NCBI GenBank assembly: GCA_030597345.1
Contig: JAUVSA010000021.1
Coordinates: forward strand, 1-14,740
Direction: 5' to 3'
DNA from: Bacillota bacterium
Lineage (GTDB): Bacteria > Armatimonadota > Hebobacteria > Hebobacterales > Hebobacteraceae
DNA length: 14,740 nucleotides
Part shown: positions 1-6,552 of the stretch, one piece after another
Layout: each line of letters opens with the position of its first letter
How positions within the stretch are numbered: the stretch's first letter is position 1
The notes under the pieces: generated by a model
Told to the model about the DNA's origin: nothing
Database searches by the model: none
What the model saw: only the letters and a program-made list of their open reading frames with translations
Translations under genes and position numbers: made by a program

Positions 1-772
1 GGGGGACGCCGGGCGCGAGCAGAGGCACCCCGAGCACCAGGGATGCCGTGTTCTGCAGCATTCCGATGATGGTGATAGCTCCCAGCCCAAAGCCCAGCGA
101 CCAGTGAGCCGCACTTCCCATCTCCGGGAAGTCGGACCGTAGAGCGCCGATCGCGACCGCCGCCATCGCCAACCCAAGGAGGCCGGCTGCAGGGGCCGAT
201 CGCGACGGCCCGACGATCAGCGCAGCAGCCGCGAAAGTCAAGGAGATGATCGCCACCATGCCGGCCGTCAGCCGCGGGAGACGACGACAAGATACGACGG
301 CATAGGCGACCGCCAGCATCCATGCCATGGTGGCGGGGCCAGCCCAAACGCCCAGCTCAGTCATGTGCGTGGTGAACGGCGGCTTGATCTCATCCATAAC
401 GATCCCGAGCGATACCGCGATCCATGCGATGGCGACGGCGAGAACGATTTGCACGATTCGAGGCAGCCCGATCACATCGTTCAGCATCCCGCCGAACGCG
501 GCCAACGCAGCGACCAGCGCGGCAGCGCGCAGTTCGGGGAAGTGGCCGCCGAGGAGGAGAAGAGGCAGCGTAAGAGCCAGGGAGACGCTCACTCCGGACA
601 ACACCCACTGACCTCGCTGCCTGGTAGAGAGCTCGGGGCCAATCCGCGCCTCTCTGCGGAGGCGACCACGTATCAGATACGGTGTCGCAAACGGGATGAG
701 GAACGAAAGGCCGACCACAAGCGCGATTGCGATCGGCTGGAGGGGCCCGGTTGAGGCATCCAGCGCGTGCAT
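1..772 (-). CDS. MraY/WecA-like polytopic membrane protein with lost catalytic motifs (C-terminus off the left edge)
   Basis: This reading frame is open from an ATG at 772 to the left edge (257 codons seen). It has about eight or nine hydrophobic segments: roughly residues 13-34, 57-75, 82-97, 106-125, 145-160, 168-188, 195-211, 223-240 and 244 onward. The order resembles the MraY/WecA/TagO family of polyprenyl-phosphate sugar-1-phosphate transferases. GGMLNDVIGLPR (94-105) sits where family members have LDDxxxL. AVAYAVVSCRRLPRLTAG (154-171) sits where they have the NxxDGLDGLAAG block. SDFPEMGSAAHWSLGF (213-228) matches the NFPPARIFMGDSG...LGF region, and LVLGVPLLAPGVP (245-257) the late GVP motif. 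The DD, DGLDG and MGDSG acidic residues are all replaced, so catalysis is unlikely. The gene starts 28 bp after ahcY and a GCGAGGG stretch precedes the ATG, so it is probably co-transcribed. The family assignment is by motif layout only; an unrelated membrane protein is possible. Confidence 0.6.
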   Translation of the reverse strand, partial: MHALDASTGPLQPIAIALVVGLSFLIPFATPYLIRGRLRREARIGPELSTRQRGQWVLSGVSVSLALTLPLLLLGGHFPELRAAALVAALAAFGGMLNDVIGLPRIVQIVLAVAIAWIAVSLGIVMDEIKPPFTTHMTELGVWAGPATMAWMLAVAYAVVSCRRLPRLTAGMVAIISLTFAAAALIVGPSRSAPAAGLLGLAMAAVAIGALRSDFPEMGSAAHWSLGFGLGAITIIGMLQNTASLVLGVPLLAPGVP

Positions 773-800
773 GGCCCTCGCCACTGAAGCGGGAGTGCCG

Positions 801-2063
801 CTAGGTCCCCGCCTGGTAGTCAGCCAAGTACCGCCGCTGTTCCGGCGTAAGGGTATCGATTTCGATGTCCATCGCGGCGAGCTTGAGGCGGGCCACCTCT
901 GCATCGATCTCGCGGGGCACCGGGTAGACCTGCTTCTGCATGCTCCGCCCGTTCTTCGCGAGATACGCCGCGCACAGCGCCTGGTTGGCAAAGCTCATGT
1001 CCATGACGCTGGCAGGATGTCCCTCCGCGGCGGCGAGGTTAACGAGACGCCCCTCCGCCAGCAGATACAGGCGCCGCCCGTCCGGCACCATGCACTCGCC
1101 CACCACCGGTCTCACCCGCCGCTCGGACTCCGCCATCTCGCGCAGCGCCGGGATGTCAATCTCGACATCGAAGTGGCCGGAGTTGCACAGAATCGCCCCG
1201 TCCGTCATGACCTCGAAGTGCTCCCGCCGGAGGACCGAGCAGTCCCCGGTCAGAGTGACGAACACCTTGCCCCAGCGCGCCGCCTCCCTCAGAGGCATCA
1301 CCAGGTATCCATCCATCGCGGCCTCTAGGGCTCGCACGGGATCCACTTCGCAGACCGCAACCACTGCCCCCATGCCCCGCGCCCGCATCGCCACCCCGCG
1401 GCCACACCACCCGTACCCACACACCACGAACTTGCACCCGGCCAGCAGCAGGTTGGTCGCCCGGACGATCCCATCAACTGTGCTCTGCCCGGTTCCGTAG
1501 CGATTGTCAAAGAGGTGCTTGGTGTCCGCGTCGTTGACCGCAATGACGGGGTAGCTCAGCGCGCCCTTCTTCTCCATGGCGCGCAGGCGGATCACTCCGG
1601 TCGTCGTCTCCTCCAGTCCCCCCAGCATGTTAGGCAACATATCCCGGTGCTTGTCGTGGATCGTGAAAACCAGGTCGCACCCATCATCCATGGTGATCTG
1701 GGGCTCAGCGGCGATCACCGCTTCCATGTGCTGGTAGTAGGTATCGTGGTCCTCCCCGCGCACAGCGAAGGTCGGAACGCCAAGCTCGGACGCTATCCAC
1801 GCGGCAGCATCGTCTTGAGTGCTCAAAGGGTTGGATGCGCACAGCGCCACTTCAGCCCCACCGGCCTTCAGGAGCTGCATCAGATTCGCCGTCTCTGTCG
1901 TGACGTGCAAGCAGGCGCCCAAGCGCACGCCTGTCAACGGCTTCTCCTTCGCGAATCTCTCTCTGAGACCCCGCAGCACAGGCATATGCTGGCCTGCGTA
2001 CTCCACACGAAGGCCGCCCGCCTCTGCCAGGCCGGGGTCCTTCACATCATAGCTAACGCCCAA
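801..2063 (-). CDS. ahcY: Adenosylhomocysteinase (S-adenosylhomocysteine hydrolase)
   Basis: This cytosolic NAD-dependent enzyme reversibly hydrolyses S-adenosyl-L-homocysteine to adenosine and homocysteine, removing the product of SAM-dependent methylation. It has 420 aa, the short form seen in archaea and thermophilic bacteria, without the extended C-terminal tail of the animal enzyme. Visible family signatures: LHVTTETANL (52-61; His53, Glu57), MDDG (125-128), EETTTG (151-156), NDADTKHLFDNRYGTGQS (177-194; Lys182, Asp186, Asn187), the NAD-binding loop GYGWCGRG (216-223), NSGHFDVEID (294-303; His297) and AAEGHPASVMDMSFANQ (345-361; His349). All expected catalytic residues are present, so it should be active. 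The start is TTG at 2061-2063, overlapping the end of the upstream aminotransferase by 11 bp. GGAGG lies 6 nt upstream, and no ATG lies nearby in frame. The overlap implies translational coupling. Confidence 0.96.
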   Translation of the reverse strand: MGVSYDVKDPGLAEAGGLRVEYAGQHMPVLRGLRERFAKEKPLTGVRLGACLHVTTETANLMQLLKAGGAEVALCASNPLSTQDDAAAWIASELGVPTFAVRGEDHDTYYQHMEAVIAAEPQITMDDGCDLVFTIHDKHRDMLPNMLGGLEETTTGVIRLRAMEKKGALSYPVIAVNDADTKHLFDNRYGTGQSTVDGIVRATNLLLAGCKFVVCGYGWCGRGVAMRARGMGAVVAVCEVDPVRALEAAMDGYLVMPLREAARWGKVFVTLTGDCSVLRREHFEVMTDGAILCNSGHFDVEIDIPALREMAESERRVRPVVGECMVPDGRRLYLLAEGRLVNLAAAEGHPASVMDMSFANQALCAAYLAKNGRSMQKQVYPVPREIDAEVARLKLAAMDIEIDTLTPEQRRYLADYQAGT

Positions 2064-3249
2064 TGGCTTCCTCCGTTTCTATCCGAGCGCGGCCATGCAC
2101 GAATTCCAGAATCGCCTCCGAAACGCGATCGACCTGTTCGCTGGTGAGTTCGGGATAGACGGGGATTGAGAGCACCTGCGCGGACAGCGTCTCGGAGACG
2201 GGCAGGTCTCCCTCCTGGTAGCCGAGATATCGATACGCTTCCTGAAGGTGCAGGGGCAGCGGGTAATAGATCTCGGTCCCTATGCTGCGCTCCCGAAGGT
2301 GTCCCTTGACCTCATCTCTCTGCGCGCAGCGCAGCGTGAAGAGACAGTACACATGTGAGCCATCCCGGCTCAGTGCCGGCAGGCCGATGCCGGAGTCCTT
2401 GAGGCGGGAACAGTACTGCCTCGCGTGCTCTTGCCGAAACCCGTTCCACGACTCCAGGTGCGGCAGCTTCGTCCGCAGGATTGCCGCTTGCAGCTCGTCC
2501 AGTCGGCTGTTGTAGCCAACCGCCGGGTGGGCGTACTTCGACCCTCCTACCGCCGCAGCGTCGCCCTGCTGCCTGAGCAAGCGAACACGATCGGCCACGT
2601 CATCGTCGTTGGTGGTGACCATTCCCCCCTCCCCGCACCCGGCCAGGTTCTTCGTAGGATAGAAGCTGAAGCACCCAGTGTGCCCCAGCGTGCCCAGCAT
2701 CTTCCCTTCCCAGCGGCCGCCCGCCGCCTGGGCAACGTCCTCCACCACATATAGGTCATGGTGCTGAGCCAGCGCCAGGATCTCCGCCATGGCTGCTGCT
2801 TCTCCGTAGAGGTGCACCGGGATGATGGCGCGGGTGCGGGCCGTTATCCTGCGCTGCGCGTCGGCCGGGTCCAGGTTGAAACCGTGCGGTAGGCAGTCCA
2901 CGAATACAGGCCGCGCCCCAAGGTGACACACCGCAGCTGCTGTCGCGGTGTACGTGAAAGATGGTACTAGCACTTCATCGCCGTGCTTGATCCCCAACGC
3001 GGCGAGCGAAAGCATTAGCGCGTCTGTCCCCGATGCCACTCCCACCGCATGCTTCACTTCGCAGAAGCGCGCCATCTCCTCTTCGAAGGCGCGCACATTG
3101 GGGCCCATGACGAATACTGAGCTATCGAAGACCTGTCGCAGCGCGGCGAACATCTTCGGCTGTAGCGCGCGGTGTTGCTGCCGCAGATCGATGAGCGGGA
3201 TCTCAGGTCCAAAACGGCTTCGGCCTGAGCTCGCCTTCGCGTCTTTCAT
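2053..3249 (-). CDS. DegT/DnrJ/EryC1/StrS-family PLP-dependent sugar aminotransferase
   Basis: This is a fold-type I, PLP-dependent aminotransferase of the family that usually converts keto-sugar nucleotides to amino sugars for cell-surface glycans or secondary metabolites. It has 398 aa, full length for the family. Key features: VMGPNVRAFEEEMA (47-60), the SGTDAL cofactor-phosphate loop (73-78), VVEDVAQAAGG (168-178; Asp171 contacts the PLP pyridine nitrogen), and FSFYPTKNLAGCGEGG (194-209) with Lys200 as the Schiff-base lysine. GYNSRLDELQAAIL follows. The ATG at 3249 has AGGAGG 11 nt upstream (3261-3266). It is the first gene of a run with ahcY and the MraY-like gene. The nucleotide-sugar substrate cannot be read from the sequence. 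No sugar epimerase, dehydratase or glycosyltransferase partner is seen here, so its pathway is open. Confidence 0.93.
   Translation of the reverse strand: MKDAKASSGRSRFGPEIPLIDLRQQHRALQPKMFAALRQVFDSSVFVMGPNVRAFEEEMARFCEVKHAVGVASGTDALMLSLAALGIKHGDEVLVPSFTYTATAAAVCHLGARPVFVDCLPHGFNLDPADAQRRITARTRAIIPVHLYGEAAAMAEILALAQHHDLYVVEDVAQAAGGRWEGKMLGTLGHTGCFSFYPTKNLAGCGEGGMVTTNDDDVADRVRLLRQQGDAAAVGGSKYAHPAVGYNSRLDELQAAILRTKLPHLESWNGFRQEHARQYCSRLKDSGIGLPALSRDGSHVYCLFTLRCAQRDEVKGHLRERSIGTEIYYPLPLHLQEAYRYLGYQEGDLPVSETLSAQVLSIPVYPELTSEQVDRVSEAILEFVHGRARIETEEAIGR
2070..2074 (-). promoter_or_regulatory. Shine-Dalgarno that fixes the TTG start of ahcY
   Basis: Read on the minus strand, CGGAGGAAGCCATTG places GGAGG 6 nt before TTG at 2061-2063. 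The site lies inside the last codons of the upstream aminotransferase gene. Confidence 0.7.
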
Positions 3250-3353
3250 CCCCCGCGCGTCCTCCTGCTAGGCCATGTCCTCATGTGACCGTTAGGCAAG
3301 GACTACGGCCGTCGGACTCCACTCGCGTTGCCGTTCGTCGGACATCCGAGAAC

Positions 3354-3425
3354 AGCCGGCGGTCGGACTCGAACCGACGACCGGCGGTTTACGAAACCGC
3401 TGCTCTGCCACTGAGCTACGCCGGC
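3354..3425 (-). tRNA. tRNA-Thr (anticodon CGU)
   Basis: The minus strand folds into a full cloverleaf of 72 nt. Acceptor GCCGGCG pairs with CGCCGGC, followed by a U discriminator. The D arm is GCTC/GAGC. The anticodon stem GCGGT/ACCGC holds loop TTCGTAA with anticodon CGT, reading ACG threonine codons. The variable loop has 5 nt, and the T arm GTCGG/CCGAC holds loop TTCGAGT. G1-C72 and C2-G71 fit threonine identity. No 3' CCA is encoded (the next bases are GTT), so CCA must be added enzymatically. Confidence 0.97.
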
Positions 3426-3437
3426 GTACCTGTGGAC

Positions 3438-3465
3438 AATATCACACCGCCCAGGCCTGTGTCAA
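3438..3465 (-). promoter_or_regulatory. Candidate sigma70-type promoter of the tRNA-Thr gene
   Basis: On the minus strand a perfect TTGACA (3460-3465) is followed after 16 nt by GATATT (3438-3443, 4/6 to consensus) or after 18 nt by TATTGT (3436-3441, 4/6). The predicted start falls a few bases before the mature tRNA 5' end at 3425. No obvious terminator separates the tRNA from the aminotransferase 104 bp downstream, so read-through is possible. Confidence 0.6.
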
Positions 3466-3511
3466 CGCGGCCCTCCCGCCGGAGTCACAGGGAGGAGTCG
3501 TCACTGCGACG

Positions 3512-3520
3512 TGGTAGAAT
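3512..3520 (+). promoter_or_regulatory. Candidate extended -10 promoter of the Memo-family gene
   Basis: TGGTAGAAT combines a TGn extension with TAGAAT (5/6 to TATAAT). The predicted start is near 3527, about 24 nt before the ATG. There is no good -35 at normal spacing, as is usual for extended -10 promoters. It diverges from the tRNA-Thr promoter in the same 125-bp gap. Confidence 0.4.
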
Positions 3521-3550
3521 TGCAGGAGCGACTACTGGCAGGACTCGCCA

Positions 3551-4774
3551 ATGTCTGACGAACGGCCGAAACTACGACCCCTGGACATGATCCCCGTGCA
3601 AGCCCACGGCGGACAGCACTTCCTCCTCCGCGACCCACACCGGCTATCAGCGCGGGAAATGGTCGTCCCAGCGGATATCGCTTTTCTGCTGAGCCAGCTC
3701 GATGGTTCGCGAACCGTGCGCGAGGCGCAGGTAGCGTACGTCCGCCGATTCGGGACGCTCTTGACCACCGACAACATCAATAAGCTGCTCGGGCAGCTCG
3801 ACGAGGCCCTCTTCCTTGAGACCGAACGGTTCCGGCAGCACAAGGCCCAGGCCGAGGCGGATTTCCGTGCCCGACCGACTCGTGCCGGTGCGCATGTTGG
3901 CCGGTCGTACGAGGAGACCGCCGCTGCCTTCGTCGGCTCTTGGGAGCCGCGCCTGAACGGCGCGCGCGTGCCAGAGGACTTCAGCTTGGACCCCCAGCGC
4001 CCAGTGCTGATCGCGCCCCACTACGACATGAACGCGGCGGCGCAGTGCTACGCGGCGGCCTACGCCCTCCTCGGCCGTACCAGCCGACCCGACGTCGTGG
4101 TCATACTCGGCATCTCGCACTCCAGCGGCGGGCCCTTCAGCCTGACGCGCAAGCCGTATGAGACTCCTTTCGGCGCGCTGGAAACTGACCCGCGCGTTGT
4201 CGACCAACTTGTGGATGCCGCGGGTTTCGACCTCTTGGCCGATGAGTTCGCCCACCGTGACGAGCATTCCATCGAGTTCCAGGCAGTGCTGCTGCATTAT
4301 CTCTACCGAGACGAAGATGATCCGCCCAGAATCGTGCCGATCCTTTGCGGAGCCTATCACCGCAAGGATGGGGAGTTCCTGGACCCGGCGCAGTCCGGAC
4401 CGGCAAACGAGTTCCTTGATCTGCTGTGTCGCACGCTGGGGGAAGATCCGCGGTCAATCGCTGTGATCGCCTCTGCCGATCTGAGCCACATCGGCGCCCG
4501 CTTTGGCCAGCCCCCTCCTCTGGCGCAGGCCCACCTCGACCTCGCGCGCAGACACGATATGGCGCTGCTCGAGAGGACACAGGCAGGGGACGCGACTGGT
4601 CTCCACCAGACCCTCGCGGAGGAGCAGGACCGTTACAATGTCTGCGGCTTCCCGGCGATCTACGCGCTGCTGCGCGCGGTGCCGATCGAGGAGGGCCGTG
4701 TGCTCGACTACCAACAGGCGGCCGAATCCCAGACCCAGTCGTGCGTCAGCTTCGCGAGTATCGCGCTGCGTTGA
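3551..4774 (+). CDS. Memo-family protein (AmmeMemoRadiSam system protein B type) with N-terminal PqqD-like domain
   Basis: The 407-aa product has two parts. Residues about 8-95 (RPLDMIPV...FLLSQLDGSRTVREAQ...LDEALFLETERF) look like a small PqqD-like winged-helix domain. Residues about 115-407 form a Memo domain (PF01875), related to extradiol-dioxygenase LigB folds. The likely metal site is complete by comparison with human MEMO1 (His49, His81, Cys244): His157 in APHYDM, His190 in LGISHSSG and Cys365 in YNVCGFPAIYALL. DEHSIEFQ (237-244) and SADLSHIG (308-315) are also conserved family blocks. Its function is unknown; prokaryotic Memo genes often sit beside AMMECR1 and radical-SAM genes, but neither is in this window. 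The start has AGGA 8 nt upstream. It is probably monocistronic, because the next gene has its own promoter. Confidence 0.88.
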   Translation: MSDERPKLRPLDMIPVQAHGGQHFLLRDPHRLSAREMVVPADIAFLLSQLDGSRTVREAQVAYVRRFGTLLTTDNINKLLGQLDEALFLETERFRQHKAQAEADFRARPTRAGAHVGRSYEETAAAFVGSWEPRLNGARVPEDFSLDPQRPVLIAPHYDMNAAAQCYAAAYALLGRTSRPDVVVILGISHSSGGPFSLTRKPYETPFGALETDPRVVDQLVDAAGFDLLADEFAHRDEHSIEFQAVLLHYLYRDEDDPPRIVPILCGAYHRKDGEFLDPAQSGPANEFLDLLCRTLGEDPRSIAVIASADLSHIGARFGQPPPLAQAHLDLARRHDMALLERTQAGDATGLHQTLAEEQDRYNVCGFPAIYALLRAVPIEEGRVLDYQQAAESQTQSCVSFASIALR

Positions 4775-5044
4775 GGAGTTGATTCGCACGTCGCACAGCG
4801 GACGAACCACCGTGGTCGGCGGCCACCATATAGGGCCCCGGCTCCAGGGATCGTGCCGAGCTTACCCCCTCTGCACTTTGCTGAGGCCCGGAACCGGAAC
4901 CCCTTATGGCTCTCTCTGAAACGCTGGCGGAGATGTATGTTCGACTCATATCTTCGGGGCCCCGCAGCTCTCTGGGCGCCCCGCCCACCGAGCGCTGATC
5001 TCTTCTCGCTCGCATAGTGTACCAGATTTTCCCGTCGCGGCGGC
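4775..5044. other. Intergenic region without a recognisable gene
   Basis: I see no coding signature or RNA gene here. A short hairpin, GTGGTC/GGCCAC around GGC, lies near 4811-4825 but has no U-tract, so it is not a convincing terminator. CGAGCG/CGCTCG can pair across a 12-nt loop near 4989-5012 and is followed by a weak ATTTT stretch. The promoter of the next gene begins at 5045. Confidence 0.5.
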
Positions 5045-5073
5045 TGGACGAATTGCTCAAGTTGTAGTATATT
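5045..5073 (+). promoter_or_regulatory. Promoter placing the transcript start on the AraC-family gene's ATG
   Basis: TGGACG (5045-5050, 4/6 to TTGACA), a 17-nt spacer and TATATT (5068-5073, 5/6 to TATAAT). Initiation 6-8 nt downstream falls on 5079-5081, where the ATG begins at 5080. No Shine-Dalgarno precedes the ATG. This suggests a leaderless mRNA. Confidence 0.55.
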
Positions 5074-5079
5074 CCAATC

Positions 5080-6009
5080 ATGACACGCTCGACACGTAGA
5101 CTGGAGACGGGCGCTGAGTGGATCGTTGGGGCTGCTGGTTGGGACTTCCAGCTCTCTGCGACGCGGCCGTTCACCGCTCGGACCCGCACGCAACCAGACT
5201 CCTCTGGTGAGCGCGTTAGCATCCACGATGGCCTCGAGGTGGGCATTCTCTTGACGGGCGCCATCGAGGTGGGCATCGAGCACCACATCATGTTGGCAGC
5301 GCCGGGCGATGCCTGGTTCATCCCTATGTGGGAGCCGCACTGGTGGCGGGTCATCGGGCGTGACAACCAGCGCGTGGCCGTCGTCTTCCTCCCCGACTTC
5401 CTCGAGGAAGGCGTACTCCGCAACCGCCCATGGCTGGACATCTTCTCGTGCCCGCCTAGCCAGAGACCAACGGTCACCACAGAGCAGATGCGAAAGACAG
5501 TCATCGCAATCGGCTGGGAGCTACACAGAGAGATCGAAGAGAGGAGTCCAGGTTGGGAGACTGCCATGCGTATCGGACTCAGCCGCCTACTCTTCACCAT
5601 ATCCCGCGACTGGCAACCGCGTGGGCTCCCCGACCGTCCGCTCCAGGCCGACTCCCATCACCTCGCTCGCATCATGCCCGCACTGAAAGCGGTCCACGCC
5701 CATCCTGAGGACAGGATCACCATCCCCGAGGCAGCCTCGGCGTGCCGTCTGAGCCCGGCTCAGTTTAGCCGCGTCTTTCGACAGACCATGGGCCTGAGCT
5801 TTGGGAAGTACCGCCTCAGAACTCGTCTCGCGTTCGCCGCGCACCTGCTGCTTACCACAGATGGCACGACGGATGGCATCGCCGGTCAGGCAGGCTTCGT
5901 GGATGGAAGCCATCTGCACCGGTACTTCCTCAAGCATTACGCGGCTACGCCCGGCCGATACCGCGAGGAAAGGCGACAGCGGCCCCCGGCCACGCATCTC
6001 CCGATCTGA
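5080..6009 (+). CDS. AraC-family transcriptional regulator with N-terminal cupin sensor domain
   Basis: A 309-aa cytoplasmic transcription factor. The N-terminal half is a cupin-like ligand-binding domain: GLEVGILLTGAIEVGIEHH (51-69) and AAPGDAWFIPMWEPHWWRV (73-91) show the glycine-rich strands and the PGD...P.EPH pattern of AraC sugar sensors. The C-terminal domain (about 195-298) has two helix-turn-helix units: ITIPEAASACRLSPAQFSRVFRQTMG (213-238) and TDGIAGQAGFVDGSHLHRYFLKHY (264-287), ending in the family's TPGRYR. The ligand is unknown. It converges, 27 bp apart, on the remnant of a beta-glucosidase gene, so it may once have controlled glycoside use; that is an inference. The ATG at 5080 has no ribosome binding site but an ideally placed promoter. 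Confidence 0.93.
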   Translation: MTRSTRRLETGAEWIVGAAGWDFQLSATRPFTARTRTQPDSSGERVSIHDGLEVGILLTGAIEVGIEHHIMLAAPGDAWFIPMWEPHWWRVIGRDNQRVAVVFLPDFLEEGVLRNRPWLDIFSCPPSQRPTVTTEQMRKTVIAIGWELHREIEERSPGWETAMRIGLSRLLFTISRDWQPRGLPDRPLQADSHHLARIMPALKAVHAHPEDRITIPEAASACRLSPAQFSRVFRQTMGLSFGKYRLRTRLAFAAHLLLTTDGTTDGIAGQAGFVDGSHLHRYFLKHYAATPGRYREERRQRPPATHLPI

Positions 6010-6036
6010 AGATCGAGGGATTCAGCCAAATGCGAC

Positions 6037-6215
6037 CTAGCCGGTCTCCACTGCGCTCGTCCGAGCGACACCTGCGTACCACCTTCGCTGCACTTGATGG
6101 TGCGCTCAAGTGCGTCGCAGTCCACGCGGATGATGCCGAACCGCTTGCTGAATCCCAGTGACCACTGGAAGTTGTCGAGCAACGACCAGGCGAAGTGGCC
6201 GCGGAGCGGCACACC
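6037..6215 (-). pseudogene. C-terminal remnant of a family 1 glycoside hydrolase (beta-glucosidase)
   Basis: The minus-strand frame reads GVPLRGHFAWSLLDNFQW, then SKRFGIIRVDCDALERTIK. This is the hallmark C-terminal end of GH1 beta-glucosidases (usual pattern: V.GYFAWSLLDNFEW...GYSKRFGIVYVD...RTIKDSA.WY). After ERTIKCS the frame is broken. Restoring one base near 6083-6087 gives RWYAGVARTSAVETG and a TAG stop at 6037-6039, which matches a normal GH1 tail. About 60 of the usual ~450 codons remain. The upstream part, with both catalytic glutamates, is gone and replaced by transposase sequence joined near 6210-6218. It cannot be functional. Confidence 0.8.
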
Positions 6216-6484
6216 ACCTCCTCCGGGATCGGCTCCCGGGGACCCCGGGAGCGATTCCCCAGCCCCATCAGCCCCCCTTCCTGGTAGCGGGCAAGCAGCT
6301 TGTACACCGTCGTGCGCGAACACCCATACCGCCGCCCCGCCTCCGTCACGGACTCCTGCTCCGCCATCCCAACGATCCTGGACCTCTCAATCACTCTCGC
6401 CTCTTGCCGCAAGAACGCCATTCCGGTCCCTTCTCCGGTGATATCTGCTCTACTGTTCACCTTTGGAGTTACAACTTCGTCCAC
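6216..6484 (-). mobile_element. 5' fragment of an IS481-like transposase gene (insertion-sequence relic)
   Basis: On the minus strand, from ATG at 6421 (or 6484), the frame reads MAFLRQEARVIERSRIV, AEQESVTEAGRRYGCSRTTVYKLL, then ARYQEGGLMGLGNRSRGPREP. This is the N-terminal helix-turn-helix region of IS481/IS3-like transposases, whose usual pattern ends YREEGLAGLxDRSRRP. The DDE catalytic domain is absent: homology stops near PEEVV (~6212-6218) and the next sequence is the beta-glucosidase tail. The outer end of the element is probably near 6503, where the minus strand starts TGTGCC. GTAACTC occurs twice just inside it, about 24 bp apart, but no matching opposite end is present, so the boundary is a guess. 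Only ~65-90 codons remain, so it cannot transpose. Confidence 0.65.
6232..6252. repeat. Perfect 10+1+10 palindrome inside the transposase relic
   Basis: GCTCCCGGGG (6232-6241), a single A, then CCCCGGGAGC (6243-6252). It lies about 15 bp from the transposase/glucosidase junction. Confidence 0.85.
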
Positions 6485-6552
6485 TCTTGAGAGTTACGGC
6501 ACAGGGACTTAGTGGTAGGGATTGGCAGTAGAATGGGGAAAGACTCTGGCCC

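Noticed and set aside
4811..4825. Hairpin GTGGTC-GGC-GGCCAC after the Memo gene
   Set aside because: It has a 3-nt loop, a G-U pair and no following U-run on either strand. A terminator call is not supported.
4746..5600. 284-codon minus-strand open frame spanning the 4775-5079 gap
   Set aside because: Most of it is antisense to the AraC-family gene, its composition is Ser/Arg-rich and it shows no motif, so the gap is treated as non-coding.
6001..6484. A single continuous minus-strand reading (5945-6484) as a 179-aa protein
   Set aside because: Only its N-terminal ~70-90 codons have transposase character. Beyond ~6216 the reading is the wrong frame of a beta-glucosidase tail and then antisense to the AraC gene, so it is a relic rather than a gene.
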